Assembly: GCF_025558165.1 (NCBI RefSeq)
Contig: NZ_LAMZ01000001.1
Coordinates: 806,001-870,000 of the forward strand
Source of the DNA: Candidatus Pelagibacter ubique HIMB140
GTDB lineage: Bacteria > Pseudomonadota > Alphaproteobacteria > Pelagibacterales > Pelagibacteraceae
Length of the DNA stretch: 64,000 nt
Direction: 5' to 3'
A model generated the notes under the pieces. The model searched no databases. It saw only the letters and a program-made list of their open reading frames with translations, and was not told the origin of the DNA. Numbering within the stretch: position 1 is the stretch's first letter; the number at the start of each line of letters is the position of its first letter. The translations under genes and the position numbers were made by a program. Shown here one piece after another: positions 1 to 11,518 of this stretch.

Positions 1-501
1 TTTTATAAGGTTTTTTAAAGCTTCAAAATATACAAGAGTTTTACCTGATCCTGTTGTTCCTTGTAACACGTGTACTCTAAAATTTTGGTTAGTGCTTACC
101 ATTTCTTCATATGCTTTGATTTGATCTTTGGTTAATTTTATAGATGTATTTTTAATCTTACTTTTAAAATTATTATAAGAACTTAGCTCCTTATTTTCTA
201 TTGCATGACTACTTAATAAAATAAGCTTTAGAGCCATTCCTTTTGGAATAATATTGTACTCTGAAAACCAGTTTAAAAATTTAATAGTATTTTTTTTTAG
301 AGGAGTCACATCTAACTTCCTCAAAACTTTTTTTATTTTAAACGTTTTGTTGCTATTTTTTTCAAATTCATCCCAAACTACACCTGTAATTTTTGATTTA
401 CCAAAAGGAACTTCCACATAGTCTCCCAATTCGAGATCAATACTACTTTCATAAGTAAATGGATGATCAAAAATATTAGGTAAAAGAATCGGAAATTTCA
501 T
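1..501 (-). CDS. priA: Primosomal protein N' (PriA replication-restart helicase), N-terminal part, cut by window edge
   Basis: The first 167 codons are visible from an ATG at 501; the gene runs off the left edge. The N-terminus (MKFPILLPNIFDHPFTYES) followed by a GDYVEVPFGKSKITGVVW segment is the 3'-DNA-end-binding domain typical of PriA. The Walker A motif TTGSGKT of the helicase domain appears in the last visible residues, at about base 40. PriA reloads the replisome at stalled forks. It is the last visible member of the long minus-strand train and starts about 22 bases after lpdA ends, so it may be co-transcribed with the TCA genes. The identification rests on domain order only, since the helicase body and zinc-binding region lie outside the window. 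Confidence 0.88.
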   Translation of the reverse strand, partial: MKFPILLPNIFDHPFTYESSIDLELGDYVEVPFGKSKITGVVWDEFEKNSNKTFKIKKVLRKLDVTPLKKNTIKFLNWFSEYNIIPKGMALKLILLSSHAIENKELSSYNNFKSKIKNTSIKLTKDQIKAYEEMVSTNQNFRVHVLQGTTGSGKTLVYFEALKNLIK

Positions 502-523
502 ATTTTTATAATATGAAAAAAAA

Positions 524-1924
524 TTAAGAGTGTATTGCTCTTTTATCTACTGATAATGCAGCTTCTTTAACTGCTTCTGAAAACGTTGGGTGTGCATGAC
601 ACGTTCTCGCTATATCTTCTGAACTTGCACCAAATTCCATAGCTACACCAATTTCTGCAATTAATTCTCCTGCGTGAGGACCTATAATATGAGCTCCTAA
701 TACTTTATCTGTTTGCTCATCTGCTAAAATTTTTACAAATCCTTCAGCATCATCAATTGCTTTAGCTCTAGAATTTGCCATAAATGAAAACTTACCAACT
801 TTATATTTTTGATTGAGTTCTTTTAATTGTTCTTCTGTTTTTCCTATAGATGCAACTTCTGGAGTTGTATATACGACACCAGGAATTGTATCATAGTTAA
901 CATGTCCAGATTGCCCTGCAATATTTTCAGCAACAGCAATTCCTTCATCTTCAGCTTTATGAGCTAGCATTGGTCCTACTATTACATCGCCAATAGCAAA
1001 AATATTTTCGACATTTGTTTTAAAAGTTTTGTCAGTTTTTATTCTTTTTCTTTCATCTAAATCAATTCCTACTGCATCTAAATTTAATCCATCAGTATTT
1101 GGCTTTCTTCCAACAGAAATTAATACCACATCACATTCAAAATTGTTTTTATTGCCATCTTTATCTACTGTTGAAACAACTGCTCCGTTGTTATTTTTCT
1201 GAATTGTTTCAACTTTGTTTTGCATATTAAATTTAATGCCTTGTTTTTTTAAGATTTTCATAAACTCAGATGAAATTTCTTTATCCATTCCAGGTGTAAT
1301 ATGATCTAAGAATTCTACAACCTGAACTTCTGAACCTAATCTCGACCAAACTGAACCCATCTCTAAACCAATGTAACCACCTCCAACCACAACCATTTTA
1401 TTTGGTACTTTTTCTAATTTTAAGGCCCCTGTAGAGGAAACAATTACTTTTTCATCAATATCAATTCCAGGTAATGAAACTGGTACAGATCCGGTTGCTA
1501 TTACTGTTTTTTCTGACTCAATAATTGTCTCATTATTCTTATCATCTTTAATTAAAATTTGATTTTTTGATTTAAAGCTTCCGTGACCTTTAAAATAAGT
1601 AACTTTGTTTTTTTTTAAAAGAAATTCAACACCTTTAGTCAATATTGTTACAGCTTTATCTTTACTTTTCATCATCTTTTCAAGATTAAGTTTCACCTCA
1701 CCTATCTCGATACCCTTATTGGATAAATTTTTAACTTTATGAAATTCTTCAGAGAGATTTAATAAACTTTTTGAGGGTATACAGCCAACATTTAAGCAAG
1801 TTCCACCTAGTGAACCTCTAGACTCTATGCATGCTGTTTTCAAACCTAATTGTGCAAGCCTAATCGCACAAACATAACCACCAGGCCCTCCTCCAATAAC
1901 TACAGCTTGAAATTTTTCTGACAT
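524..1924 (-). CDS. lpdA: Dihydrolipoamide dehydrogenase (E3)
   Basis: FAD enzyme that reoxidises the dihydrolipoyl groups of the 2-oxoacid dehydrogenase complexes and reduces NAD+. The 466-residue protein has an N-terminal FAD-binding motif (VIGGGPGGYVCA), the redox disulfide motif GGTCLNVGCIPSKSLL, a second nucleotide-binding motif VVGGGYIGLEMG at about residue 180, the FAD-contacting AIGDVIVGPMLAHKA, and the C-terminal catalytic His-Glu region HAHPTFSEA. Length is normal for the family. The gene begins directly after the sucB stop codon, so it is the E3 of the sucA-sucB operon, although it could also serve pyruvate dehydrogenase or the glycine cleavage system. Confidence 0.96.
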   Translation of the reverse strand: MSEKFQAVVIGGGPGGYVCAIRLAQLGLKTACIESRGSLGGTCLNVGCIPSKSLLNLSEEFHKVKNLSNKGIEIGEVKLNLEKMMKSKDKAVTILTKGVEFLLKKNKVTYFKGHGSFKSKNQILIKDDKNNETIIESEKTVIATGSVPVSLPGIDIDEKVIVSSTGALKLEKVPNKMVVVGGGYIGLEMGSVWSRLGSEVQVVEFLDHITPGMDKEISSEFMKILKKQGIKFNMQNKVETIQKNNNGAVVSTVDKDGNKNNFECDVVLISVGRKPNTDGLNLDAVGIDLDERKRIKTDKTFKTNVENIFAIGDVIVGPMLAHKAEDEGIAVAENIAGQSGHVNYDTIPGVVYTTPEVASIGKTEEQLKELNQKYKVGKFSFMANSRAKAIDDAEGFVKILADEQTDKVLGAHIIGPHAGELIAEIGVAMEFGASSEDIARTCHAHPTFSEAVKEAALSVDKRAIHS

Positions 1925-3226
1925 TTAAATATCCAAAAATAATCTTCTAGGATCTTCTAGATTTTCTTTAATCATTTTTAAGAAAGAAACAGATTCTTTG
2001 CCATCAATAATTCTGTGATCATAAGAAAGAGCTAAATACATGATAGGTCTTATTTTTATTTCACCTTCTACTACCACAGGGCGCTCTACAATGTTGTGCA
2101 TACCTAGAACACCTGATTGAGGTAAGTTTAGAATTGGAGTTGATAACATTGATCCATACACACCACCATTACTGATAGTAAATGTTCCTCCTTGTAAATC
2201 TTCAATTGTTAATTTTCCATCTCTAGCTTTTTCAGAAATATCTTTGATATTTTTTTCAATATCTGCAAATGAAAGCTCATCTGCATTTCTTAAAACTGGA
2301 ACAACTAAACCTTTATCCGTACCTACAGCAAAACTAATATTATAATAGTTTTTATATATAATTTCATCGCCATCAATTTCAGCATTAACAGCAGGGAAAT
2401 GTTTCAAGGCCACTACACATGCTTTAACAAAGAATGACATGAAGCCTAATTTAATTCCATATCTACTTTGAAAGTCTTGTTGATTTTCTTTTCTCATTTC
2501 CATTATATTTGTCATGTCAACTTCATTAAAAGTTGTAAGTAATGCAGCATTTTCTTGAGCTTGTTTTAATCTCTTAGCAATTGTCTGTCTTAGTCTAGTC
2601 ATTTTAATTCGTTCTTCTTGACCATATTGAATTTTTCTCTCTGATGGTTTTGGATTTGCTCCCATTAGACCAATTAAATCTCCTTTTAAAACCTGACCAT
2701 TTTTTCCTGAACCTTGAACTGAATTAACATCAATATTATTTTCAGTAACAATTTTTCTGACAGCAGGAGACAAAGTATCATTTTTATTATCTATTACTGG
2801 CGCTGGTTTTGGTGCTACTTCCTCAGTCAAAACTAAGGGCTTAGGTTTTTGAATTTCTGTTTTTTTATCTTCAAAAATTTCTGGTTCTTTTTTATTTGTA
2901 TCTAATTTTATTACATTGTTTTCAGGAGGAGCTTCTTCAACTTGTTTGGGTTCCTCTTTTTTTTCAGTTGGTATCACTTTTGCTGAACCATTTTCCGAAA
3001 CAGAACCTAATAAAGCTCCAACTTCCACTGTGGAGCCATCTTGTGAATTAATTTCTGTTAAAACACCAGTTATTGGTGATGGGACTTCTAAATTAACTTT
3101 GTCAGTTTCAAGTTCTACAATTGGTTCATCAGCTTCAACTGCATCTCCGGTTTTTTTTAACCATTTTGCAACCGTTGCTTCTGTAATACTCTCACCAAGT
3201 ACTGGAACTACTATTTTTTCACTCAT
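1925..3226 (-). CDS. sucB: 2-Oxoglutarate dehydrogenase E2, dihydrolipoyl succinyltransferase
   Basis: Core of the 2-oxoglutarate dehydrogenase complex, transferring the succinyl group from lipoate to CoA. The 433 residues show one N-terminal lipoyl domain with the lipoylated lysine in ETDKVNLEV, a Pro/Lys/Glu-rich flexible linker (about residues 85-145), the E1/E3-binding domain ([18 protein letters not shown]) and the catalytic acyltransferase domain ending with the active-site motif [13 protein letters not shown] single lipoyl domain is the usual form for this E2. It lies between sucA (6 bases upstream) and lpdA (immediately downstream), which identifies it as the succinyl rather than the acetyl transferase. 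Confidence 0.96.
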   Translation of the reverse strand: MSEKIVVPVLGESITEATVAKWLKKTGDAVEADEPIVELETDKVNLEVPSPITGVLTEINSQDGSTVEVGALLGSVSENGSAKVIPTEKKEEPKQVEEAPPENNVIKLDTNKKEPEIFEDKKTEIQKPKPLVLTEEVAPKPAPVIDNKNDTLSPAVRKIVTENNIDVNSVQGSGKNGQVLKGDLIGLMGANPKPSERKIQYGQEERIKMTRLRQTIAKRLKQAQENAALLTTFNEVDMTNIMEMRKENQQDFQSRYGIKLGFMSFFVKACVVALKHFPAVNAEIDGDEIIYKNYYNISFAVGTDKGLVVPVLRNADELSFADIEKNIKDISEKARDGKLTIEDLQGGTFTISNGGVYGSMLSTPILNLPQSGVLGMHNIVERPVVVEGEIKIRPIMYLALSYDHRIIDGKESVSFLKMIKENLEDPRRLFLDI

Positions 3227-3232
3227 TATAAT

Positions 3233-6151
3233 TTAATCAAACACCTTATTAATTATTTCTTGTTGCTGAGAATTATGCCTCTTTGCATATCCAGTTGCTG
3301 GAGTTGCATCAGGGCTTCTTCCTATATAAGAAATTTCATTATATTTAGCCTTTAAAGTATCTAATGTCCATTGAATATAATCTCTCACTGAAAACCATGC
3401 TCCCATATTCTTTGGCTCTTCTTGACACCAAAAGAATTTAGCATTTTTGGCATAAGGTTTAAGTTCGTTTACTAAAGCTTTTGCTGGGAAAGGATAAAGT
3501 TGTTCTATTCTAAACATAATTACATCATCTCTTTTTAATTTTTCTCTAGCGTCAAGTAAGTCAAAGTAAACTTTGCCTGAGCACAAAATAACTTTTTTAA
3601 TCTCAGAGCTTTCTTTAAGCTTAATAAAACCATTTGATTTTGGATCGATCGCATGATCCCACAAAACTCTATGGAAAGTATTTTGTTTGTTAAAATCCTC
3701 TAAGTTAGAAACACAGTATTTATTTCTGAGTAATGACTTTGGAGTCATTATAATTAGTGGTTTTCTAAAATCTCTATGCATTTGACGTCTTAATGCATGA
3801 TAATAATTGGCTGGAGTTGTACAATTCATAACTTGCATATTGTCGTTTGAACATAACTGTAAAAATCTTTCTAATCTAGCAGATGAATGTTCAGGACCTT
3901 GACCTTCGTATCCATGAGGTAACAACATTACAAGGCCTGATGCTCTATTCCATTTTCTCTCACCTGATGCTATAAACTGATCAATCACAACTTGAGCTCC
4001 ATTTGCAAAATCTCCAAATTGAGCTTCCCAAATTGTTAGAGTGTTTGGTTCAACTAAACTGTAACCATATTCGAAACCTAAAACTGCAAGTTCAGATAAA
4101 AAACTATCTACTACTTCAAATTGTTTTTGACCTTTGACAATATTATTTAATGGAATATATCTCGAATTATCAATTTGATTTCTTAGTACAGAATGTCTTT
4201 GACTAAAAGTTCCTCTACCAGAGTCTTGTCCAACTAAACGAACTGGATATCCTTCAACTAACAAAGATCCAAACGCAAGAGCTTCTGCTGAAGACCAATC
4301 AATTCCCACTCCTTTTTCAATCGAGTCTCTTCTCGTATTTAATATTTTACTAATAGTTTTATGAATATTTTTTTCTGATGGTACTGTATTTATTTTTTTT
4401 GAAATTATTTTTAATTTCTCCTCATCAAAACCTGATATTCCTCTTTTATCTTTTCCTTTCTCAGGTTTATATCTTGACCATGTACCCTCAAACCATTCTA
4501 TTTTAGGCTTGTAGTCTTTTGCACTTTTATATTGATCATCTAATAAATCTTTAAATGATTTAACATTTTGATTTAATAATTCTTGAGTAATTGATTTTTC
4601 ATTAACCAGTTTATTCCCATAAATTTTATATACACTGGGGTGAGATTTAATTTTTTGATACATCAATGGCTGAGTAAACGATGGCTCATCTCCCTCATTA
4701 TGACCAAACCTTCTGTAACAAATTAAATCTACTACAACGTCTCTATTAAATTTTAATCTGAATTCTGTAGCTATTCTGGTAGCATAAACAACTGCCTCTG
4801 GATCGTCTCCATTAACATGTAAAATTGGAGCCTCAACCATTTTTGCAACATCAGAAGGATAAGGTGACGATCTTGCAAATCGAGGACTCGTTGTAAAACC
4901 AATTTGATTATTTACAATTATATGAATAGTTCCACCAGTGTTATGTCCTGGTAGACCTGACATAGCAAAACATTCTGCTACCACACCCTGACCAGCAAAT
5001 GCAGCATCACCATGAATTAGTATTGGGATAACTTTGTTTCTCTCTTTGTCTTTATGAAAAAATTGTTTTGCTCTAGTTTGTCCTAAAACGACAGGATTTA
5101 CTGCTTCAAGGTGAGATGGATTATCTGTCAAACTAACATGAACAGAATTTCCATCAAATTGTCTGTCAGAAGATGCACCAAGATGATATTTTACATCTCC
5201 AGCACTATCCTCAGAGTCATCACTATATTCACCAGCAAATTCATTAAATATTCTTTTATAAGATTTTTGTAAAACGTTAGCCAAAACATTTAGTCTGCCT
5301 CTATGAGACATTCCAATTTTAACCTCTTTAATTTGTTGTTGACCACCAATTTTAATTATTTGCTCAAGTGCAGGAATTAAACTTTCTCCTCCATCTAATC
5401 CAAATCTTTTTGTACCAACATACTTAGTTGCTAAAAATTTTTCAAAACCTTCTGCTTGAACTAATTTATTTAGAATTGCTTCCTTACCATTTTTAGTAAA
5501 CTGAAGAGCTTTATCATCTTGCTCAATTCTATCTCTAAACCATTTTCTTTCATCAGGATTAGAAATGTGCATAAACTCATAACCTATTTTTCCACAATAG
5601 GTTTTTTTCATAAATTTTAAAATTTCTTTAATATTGGCATACTTTTTATTTATCACGCCGTTTAAGAAAATTTTTCTTTCATAGTTTTCTTTCTTAAAAC
5701 CATAAAACTCTGGATGAAGTTCATCTAAATATTCAGACTCTCTCATTCCCAAAGGATCAAGATCAGCTAACAAATGCCCCCTTAATCTGTAAGCTCTGAT
5801 TAACGCAACTGCACTTATTGAATCTTTGTTAGAATCTGCAAGTAATTGAAAATTAAATTTTTCTGAAGTATCTATTTTTTCATTATTTAAATTAGTAATT
5901 TCATTTTCATCTATTTTCTTTTGAAGCTCATCAATATTTATTTTGGTCTTTTCTGGTCCCCATGACGGTCCATTTATTTCATTAGCAATTACTTTTATTT
6001 CATCACCGATTCCTTCAAAATAATTTAACCAACTTTCAGGGAGATCTTTATCTTTGTTAATAAATTTTAAGTACATTTGCTCAATGAATGCACTATTTGA
6101 TTTATGTAAAAATGAATTTTTTTCGAAATAGAGATTTTTTGATGATGACAT
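3233..6151 (-). CDS. sucA: 2-Oxoglutarate dehydrogenase E1
   Basis: Thiamine diphosphate-dependent decarboxylase that commits 2-oxoglutarate to succinyl-CoA. The 972-residue length is normal for homodimeric OdhA/SucA. The N-terminal segment (FLHKSNSAFIEQMYLKF) is the E2-binding region. The substrate/ThDP site GMSHRGRLNVLANVLQK and the Mg-ThDP motif HGDAAFAGQGVV lie near the middle, followed by the transketolase pyrimidine-binding domain (GQDSGRGTFSQRH) and the C-terminal domain. It sits 36 bases after sucD and 6 bases before sucB, giving the standard sucA-sucB-lpdA order. Confidence 0.97.
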   Translation of the reverse strand: MSSSKNLYFEKNSFLHKSNSAFIEQMYLKFINKDKDLPESWLNYFEGIGDEIKVIANEINGPSWGPEKTKINIDELQKKIDENEITNLNNEKIDTSEKFNFQLLADSNKDSISAVALIRAYRLRGHLLADLDPLGMRESEYLDELHPEFYGFKKENYERKIFLNGVINKKYANIKEILKFMKKTYCGKIGYEFMHISNPDERKWFRDRIEQDDKALQFTKNGKEAILNKLVQAEGFEKFLATKYVGTKRFGLDGGESLIPALEQIIKIGGQQQIKEVKIGMSHRGRLNVLANVLQKSYKRIFNEFAGEYSDDSEDSAGDVKYHLGASSDRQFDGNSVHVSLTDNPSHLEAVNPVVLGQTRAKQFFHKDKERNKVIPILIHGDAAFAGQGVVAECFAMSGLPGHNTGGTIHIIVNNQIGFTTSPRFARSSPYPSDVAKMVEAPILHVNGDDPEAVVYATRIATEFRLKFNRDVVVDLICYRRFGHNEGDEPSFTQPLMYQKIKSHPSVYKIYGNKLVNEKSITQELLNQNVKSFKDLLDDQYKSAKDYKPKIEWFEGTWSRYKPEKGKDKRGISGFDEEKLKIISKKINTVPSEKNIHKTISKILNTRRDSIEKGVGIDWSSAEALAFGSLLVEGYPVRLVGQDSGRGTFSQRHSVLRNQIDNSRYIPLNNIVKGQKQFEVVDSFLSELAVLGFEYGYSLVEPNTLTIWEAQFGDFANGAQVVIDQFIASGERKWNRASGLVMLLPHGYEGQGPEHSSARLERFLQLCSNDNMQVMNCTTPANYYHALRRQMHRDFRKPLIIMTPKSLLRNKYCVSNLEDFNKQNTFHRVLWDHAIDPKSNGFIKLKESSEIKKVILCSGKVYFDLLDAREKLKRDDVIMFRIEQLYPFPAKALVNELKPYAKNAKFFWCQEEPKNMGAWFSVRDYIQWTLDTLKAKYNEISYIGRSPDATPATGYAKRHNSQQQEIINKVFD

Positions 6152-6187
6152 CTTATTTATTTAATATATCCCTGTAAAAAATATTTT

Positions 6188-7063
6188 TCAATTAGACAGT
6201 TTATCAAATAAAGTTTTACCAATTATTGATGGTGATTTTGCGACTGTAATTCCACATTCTTCCATTTTTTTTATTTTATCCTCTGCACCACCTTTACCTC
6301 CAGAAATAATTGCACCTGCATGCCCCATTCTTCTCCCTGGTGGCGCGGTAATTCCAGCTATAAATCCAACTGTTGGTTTTTTAATCTTATGGTTTTTCAA
6401 AAATTCTGCAGCTTCCTCTTCAGCAGAACCTCCTATCTCTCCAATCATTAAAATTGATTGTGTCTCTTCATCATTTAAAAACAGATCTAAACAATCTATA
6501 AAATTTGTACCATTTATAGGATCTCCTCCAATTCCGATACATGTTGATTGCCCTAATCCATTTTCAGTTGTTTGAGCAACCGCTTCGTAGGTTAAAGTTC
6601 CAGATCTAGATACAATTCCAACTGAACCTCTTTTATGAATATTACCAGGCATAATTCCAATTTTACATTCATCTGGAGTTATAATTCCTGGACAATTTGG
6701 ACCTATAAGTCTGCTATTAGATCCATCTAATTTTTTTCTAACCTTAAGCATATCTTGAATTGGGATACCTTCAGTAATGCAAACAATTAATTCAACAGAT
6801 GCATCGATAGCTTCTATAATTGCTGCGGCAGCAAATTTTGCAGGCACATAAATCATAGTGGCATCTGCCCCAACTGCATCTTTAGCTTCAGCTACAGAAT
6901 TAAATACAGGTCTGTCTAAATGCTTTTGACCTCCCTTTTTAGGAGTAACACCTCCTACTAAATTTGTTCCATATTTTATTGCTTGCTCTGAATGGAAAGT
7001 TCCATGTGCACCTGTAAAACCCTGACAAATTACTTTAGTTTCTTTATTAACTAAAACTGACAT
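6188..7063 (-). CDS. sucD: Succinyl-CoA synthetase alpha subunit
   Basis: Alpha subunit (291 residues) of the enzyme that converts succinyl-CoA to succinate with substrate-level phosphorylation. The CoA-binding Rossmann region begins with [18 protein letters not shown]. The phosphorylated active-site histidine is in [17 protein letters not shown]. The Glu-rich contact loop [14 protein letters not shown] is conserved. The ATG follows the sucC stop directly, so the two subunits are translationally coupled. Confidence 0.97.
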   Translation of the reverse strand: MSVLVNKETKVICQGFTGAHGTFHSEQAIKYGTNLVGGVTPKKGGQKHLDRPVFNSVAEAKDAVGADATMIYVPAKFAAAAIIEAIDASVELIVCITEGIPIQDMLKVRKKLDGSNSRLIGPNCPGIITPDECKIGIMPGNIHKRGSVGIVSRSGTLTYEAVAQTTENGLGQSTCIGIGGDPINGTNFIDCLDLFLNDEETQSILMIGEIGGSAEEEAAEFLKNHKIKKPTVGFIAGITAPPGRRMGHAGAIISGGKGGAEDKIKKMEECGITVAKSPSIIGKTLFDKLSN

Positions 7064-8224
7064 TTATTTAATAGCCTCAACAATTTTCTTAGCAGCATCA
7101 TCTAAGTTCTCTGCTGAAATTAATTTTAAACCTGAATTATCTAAAATTTCTTTTCCTTCTTTAAAATTTGTCCCTGCAAGTCGAACTACTAAAGGTACAC
7201 TAATATTAATTTCTTTTGCAGCGTCCACTACTCCTTGTGCAAGCACATCACATCTCATTATTCCCCCAAAAATATTTATCAAAATTCCCTTCACATTTTT
7301 ATCTGAAAGAATAATTTTAAATGCTGCAGAAACTTTTTCTTTTGAGGCTCCACCTCCTACATCTAAGAAATTAGCTGGCTCTTTACCATATAATTTGATT
7401 ATATCCATAGTTGCCATTGCTAGACCTGCACCATTAACCATACATCCAATACTTCCATCTAACTTGATATAAGCTAAATCATGTTTGCTAGCTTCAATCT
7501 CAGTTGGATCTTCTTCATTTAGATCTCTTAATTCTAAAATTTCAGGGTGTCTAAATAATGCATTAGAATCGAAATTAACTTTCGCATCTAAACAAACAAT
7601 CTTTCTCTCTTTTGTTAAAATTAAAGGATTTACCTCAACCATATTAGCATCTGTACTAATAAACATTTTATAAATCGATTTGATTAGTAAAATTGCTTGA
7701 TCTTTTGCATCACTGTTTAAATCAAAAATTTTAATTACTGACTCACAATCTGCATCTGATATTTCTTCAGCTATATCAACTTTAGTTGTAATAATTTTTT
7801 CTGGATTTGAGCTTGCTACTTCTTCAATATCCATTCCACCTTGGTCACTTGAAATAAATGCGATCTTTGAGCTCGCTCTATCAACTAAACATGATAAATA
7901 GAATTCTTTTTCTATATTAGAGGATTCTTCAACATATAATCGCTTAACTTCTCTTCCTTCTGGTCCAGTTTGATGAGTTACAAGTGTTTTTCCAAGCAAC
8001 TCATTTGCTGAATTTTTTAATTCCTCAAGTGTATTAAGAATTTTAACTCCTCCAGCTTTACCTCTACCACCAGCATGAATTTGAGCCTTTAAAACATACT
8101 TTTCAGTTTTTAAATTTTTTGCTTTTTCAATCAAGTCATCAACATTTGTTGAAAAAAATCCTGCTGGAACTATTGCTCCATATTTCTTTAAAATTTCTTT
8201 AGCTTGGTGCTCGTGAATATTCAT
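7064..8224 (-). CDS. sucC: Succinyl-CoA synthetase beta subunit
   Basis: ATP-grasp subunit (386 residues) that binds nucleotide and succinate. The start MNIHEHQAKEILKKYGA is typical of the family, followed by the nucleotide-binding AQIHAGGRGKAGGVKI. The C-terminal ligase domain holds GSIGCMVNGAGLAMATMD and NIFGGIMRCDVLAQGV, which contact the phosphohistidine of the alpha subunit. It starts two bases after the mdh stop and ends directly against sucD, giving the common alphaproteobacterial order mdh-sucC-sucD-sucA-sucB. Confidence 0.97.
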   Translation of the reverse strand: MNIHEHQAKEILKKYGAIVPAGFFSTNVDDLIEKAKNLKTEKYVLKAQIHAGGRGKAGGVKILNTLEELKNSANELLGKTLVTHQTGPEGREVKRLYVEESSNIEKEFYLSCLVDRASSKIAFISSDQGGMDIEEVASSNPEKIITTKVDIAEEISDADCESVIKIFDLNSDAKDQAILLIKSIYKMFISTDANMVEVNPLILTKERKIVCLDAKVNFDSNALFRHPEILELRDLNEEDPTEIEASKHDLAYIKLDGSIGCMVNGAGLAMATMDIIKLYGKEPANFLDVGGGASKEKVSAAFKIILSDKNVKGILINIFGGIMRCDVLAQGVVDAAKEINISVPLVVRLAGTNFKEGKEILDNSGLKLISAENLDDAAKKIVEAIK

Positions 8225-8226
8225 TA

Positions 8227-9189
<963 letters not shown>

Positions 9190-9199
9190 TTATTTCCTC

Positions 9200-10699
9200 T
9201 TATTTCATTGTTGGCATTACAAATTCTGCGTTTGTACGCACACCTGAAGGCCATCGTGATGTTACAGTTTTAAGTTTAGTATAAAATTTTATTCCTTCCA
9301 TGCCATGCATGCCACTATCTCCAAATAATGATCTTTTCCAACCACCAAAACTATGAAAGGCCATAGGAACTGGAATTGGAACATTGATACCAACCATTCC
9401 TACTTGAATTTTACTAGCAAATGTTCTGCCTGCATCACCATCTCTAGTATAAATACTTACTCCGTTTCCGTATTCATGATCATTGATTAGTTTTGCAGCC
9501 TCTTCAAAAGTTTTAACTCTAACTACAGATAGAACTGGACCAAAAATTTCTTCTTTATAAATTCTCATGTCTTTATTAACGTGATCAAATAAACAACCAC
9601 CTATATAAAATCCGTTTTCATAACCTTGGAGTTTTAAGTTTCTTCCATCGACAACTAATTTAGCACCTTCTTCAACTCCTAAATCAACATAACTTTTTAC
9701 TTTTTCTAAATGTTCTTTTGTAACCAGAGGTCCCATCTCTGAAGTTTTATCCATACCAGGTCCTACTTTTAAGGCCTCTGCTTTTTTTGAAAGTCTTGAA
9801 ACTAGTTCATCACCAATATCTCCAACAGCAACAGCAACAGCAACAGATTGAGCCATACATCTCTCACCTGCAGATCCGTAAGCTGCACCCATCAATCCAT
9901 TTACTGCACCATCCAAGTCACAATCTGGCATGACTACTAAGTGATTTTTTGCACCTCCAAGTGCTTGTACTCTTTTTTCATTTTTAGCTGAATTTTCGTA
10001 GATATATTTTGCAATTGGAGTGGATCCGACAAAGCTTACAGCTTTAATATCTTTATTTTCTAAAATTGCATCAACAGCTTCTTTATCACCATTAACTACG
10101 TTAAATACTCCCTCAGGCAATCCAGCTTCACTAAGTAACTCTGCTAATCTAAGTGGACATGAAGGATCTTTTTCTGAAGGTTTTAATATAAATGTATTTC
10201 CACAAGCAATTGCTATTGGAAACATCCACATTGGTACCATTGCTGGAAAATTAAATGGAGTAATACCAGCTACTACCCCTAAAGGTTGTCTCATTGACCA
10301 ACTGTCAACATTTGTACCAACATTTTCTGAATATTCACCTTTTAACAAATGAGGAATTCCACAAGCAAACTCAACTACCTCAAGCCCTCTTGTTAAAGAT
10401 CCTCTTGCATCCTCAAAAACTTTTCCATGTTCTGATACTATTAGCTTTGTTAACTCATCAGAATTTTTTTCTATTAATTCCTTAAATTTAAATATTATCC
10501 TTGCTCTTTGTAAAGGAGGTTTTGCAGACCAAGTTTCAAATGCTTTTTTGGCTGCTTCTACAGCTTGATCTAAATCAGATTTACTTGCAAGTCTAACCTC
10601 AGATTCTTGTTCTCCTGTTGCAGGATTAAATACTTTTCCTTTTCTATCAGATGAACCTGGAATTATTTTTCCATTAACGAAGTGCTCTATTAATTTCAT
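9200..10699 (-). CDS. mmsA: CoA-acylating methylmalonate-semialdehyde dehydrogenase
   Basis: Aldehyde dehydrogenase superfamily member of 499 residues. It converts methylmalonate (or malonate) semialdehyde to propionyl-CoA (or acetyl-CoA) with NAD+ and CoA. The family features are the glycine-rich VSFVGSTPIAKYIY, the catalytic cysteine in AGERCMAQS, and the C-terminal NVPIPVPMAFHSFGGWKRSLFGD characteristic of MmsA/IolA rather than ordinary aldehyde dehydrogenases. Right after the catalytic Cys there is an alternating VAVAVAV run encoded by a hexanucleotide repeat, described separately. The gene lies between sdhB and mdh inside the TCA block, so its product could enter the cycle locally. The in vivo substrate (valine, beta-alanine, inositol or DMSP-derived C3 units) cannot be told from sequence. 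Confidence 0.92.
   Translation of the reverse strand: MKLIEHFVNGKIIPGSSDRKGKVFNPATGEQESEVRLASKSDLDQAVEAAKKAFETWSAKPPLQRARIIFKFKELIEKNSDELTKLIVSEHGKVFEDARGSLTRGLEVVEFACGIPHLLKGEYSENVGTNVDSWSMRQPLGVVAGITPFNFPAMVPMWMFPIAIACGNTFILKPSEKDPSCPLRLAELLSEAGLPEGVFNVVNGDKEAVDAILENKDIKAVSFVGSTPIAKYIYENSAKNEKRVQALGGAKNHLVVMPDCDLDGAVNGLMGAAYGSAGERCMAQSVAVAVAVGDIGDELVSRLSKKAEALKVGPGMDKTSEMGPLVTKEHLEKVKSYVDLGVEEGAKLVVDGRNLKLQGYENGFYIGGCLFDHVNKDMRIYKEEIFGPVLSVVRVKTFEEAAKLINDHEYGNGVSIYTRDGDAGRTFASKIQVGMVGINVPIPVPMAFHSFGGWKRSLFGDSGMHGMEGIKFYTKLKTVTSRWPSGVRTNAEFVMPTMK
9825..9846. repeat. Hexanucleotide tandem repeat (acagca)n inside mmsA
   Basis: About 3.7 tandem copies of the unit acagca on the plus strand, in frame with mmsA on the minus strand. 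They encode the alternating Val-Ala run just after the catalytic Cys motif AGERCMAQS. The unit length keeps the reading frame, so gain or loss of a unit would add or remove two residues. Confidence 0.8.
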
Positions 10700-10738
10700 G
10701 AATACGGTCTTTTAAATCAAAAAAACTTAATAGTCTAT

Positions 10739-11518
10739 TTAAACATTGGCCGTAGCTAACATTTTTTTAATTTCTGCAATTGCTTTTGCTGGATTTAGGC
10801 CTTTGGGACAAGCATTTGTACAATTTAAAATAGTATGACATCTGTAAAGTTTTAATTCATCAGCAACTTTTTTTAATCTTGCTTTTCTTTCTTCATCTCT
10901 ACTATCAACGATCCATCTGTAAGCTTGTAGAAGGACTGCTGGACCTAAGTATTTATCTCCATTCCACCAATAACTTGGGCAAGATGTTGAACAACATGCA
11001 CACATAATACATTCATAAGCGCCATCAAGTTTTGCTCTATCTTCTTGAGATTGATAAATTTCTGTTGTTTCTTTTTTTGAATTATTTTTTAACCAAGGTT
11101 CAATAGATTGATACTGTTTATACAAACCATCCAAATCTCCAATTAAATCTCTTTTAACTTTCAAGTGCGGTAGCGGATATATGTCTATATCTCCATCAAT
11201 TTCCGAATGCGGAGTTGTGCACGCTAAACCATTTTTGCCACCCATGTTCATAGCACAAGAACCACAAACTCCATGAGCACAAGATCTTCTATAAGCTAAT
11301 GTTGGGTCAATTTCGTTTTTAATTTTATTTAAAATATCTAAAACTTTTGAAGGACAATTATCCATATCAACTTCATAAGTATCAATTCTTGGATTTTCTT
11401 CAGTAGAAGGGTCCCATCTATAAACATTTACTCTTCTAAGATTTTTAGAGCCTGTTTTATCTTTAAAATATTTACCTTTTTTGACTTCAGAATTTTTTGG
11501 TAAATTCAATTGTACCAT
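10739..11518 (-). CDS. sdhB: Succinate dehydrogenase iron-sulfur subunit
   Basis: Electron-transfer subunit (259 residues) carrying three iron-sulfur centres between the flavin and the membrane quinone. The 2Fe-2S ligands are in [17 protein letters not shown] with the later GLAC. The 4Fe-4S and 3Fe-4S ligands are in [19 protein letters not shown] and [17 protein letters not shown]. The start codon overlaps the sdhA stop by one base. It is the last sdh gene of the order sdhC-D-A-B. Confidence 0.97.
   Translation of the reverse strand: MVQLNLPKNSEVKKGKYFKDKTGSKNLRRVNVYRWDPSTEENPRIDTYEVDMDNCPSKVLDILNKIKNEIDPTLAYRRSCAHGVCGSCAMNMGGKNGLACTTPHSEIDGDIDIYPLPHLKVKRDLIGDLDGLYKQYQSIEPWLKNNSKKETTEIYQSQEDRAKLDGAYECIMCACCSTSCPSYWWNGDKYLGPAVLLQAYRWIVDSRDEERKARLKKVADELKLYRCHTILNCTNACPKGLNPAKAIAEIKKMLATANV

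Noticed and set aside
10020..10485. Two plus-strand frames inside mmsA
   Set aside because: Both are antisense to mmsA with its full set of aldehyde dehydrogenase motifs.
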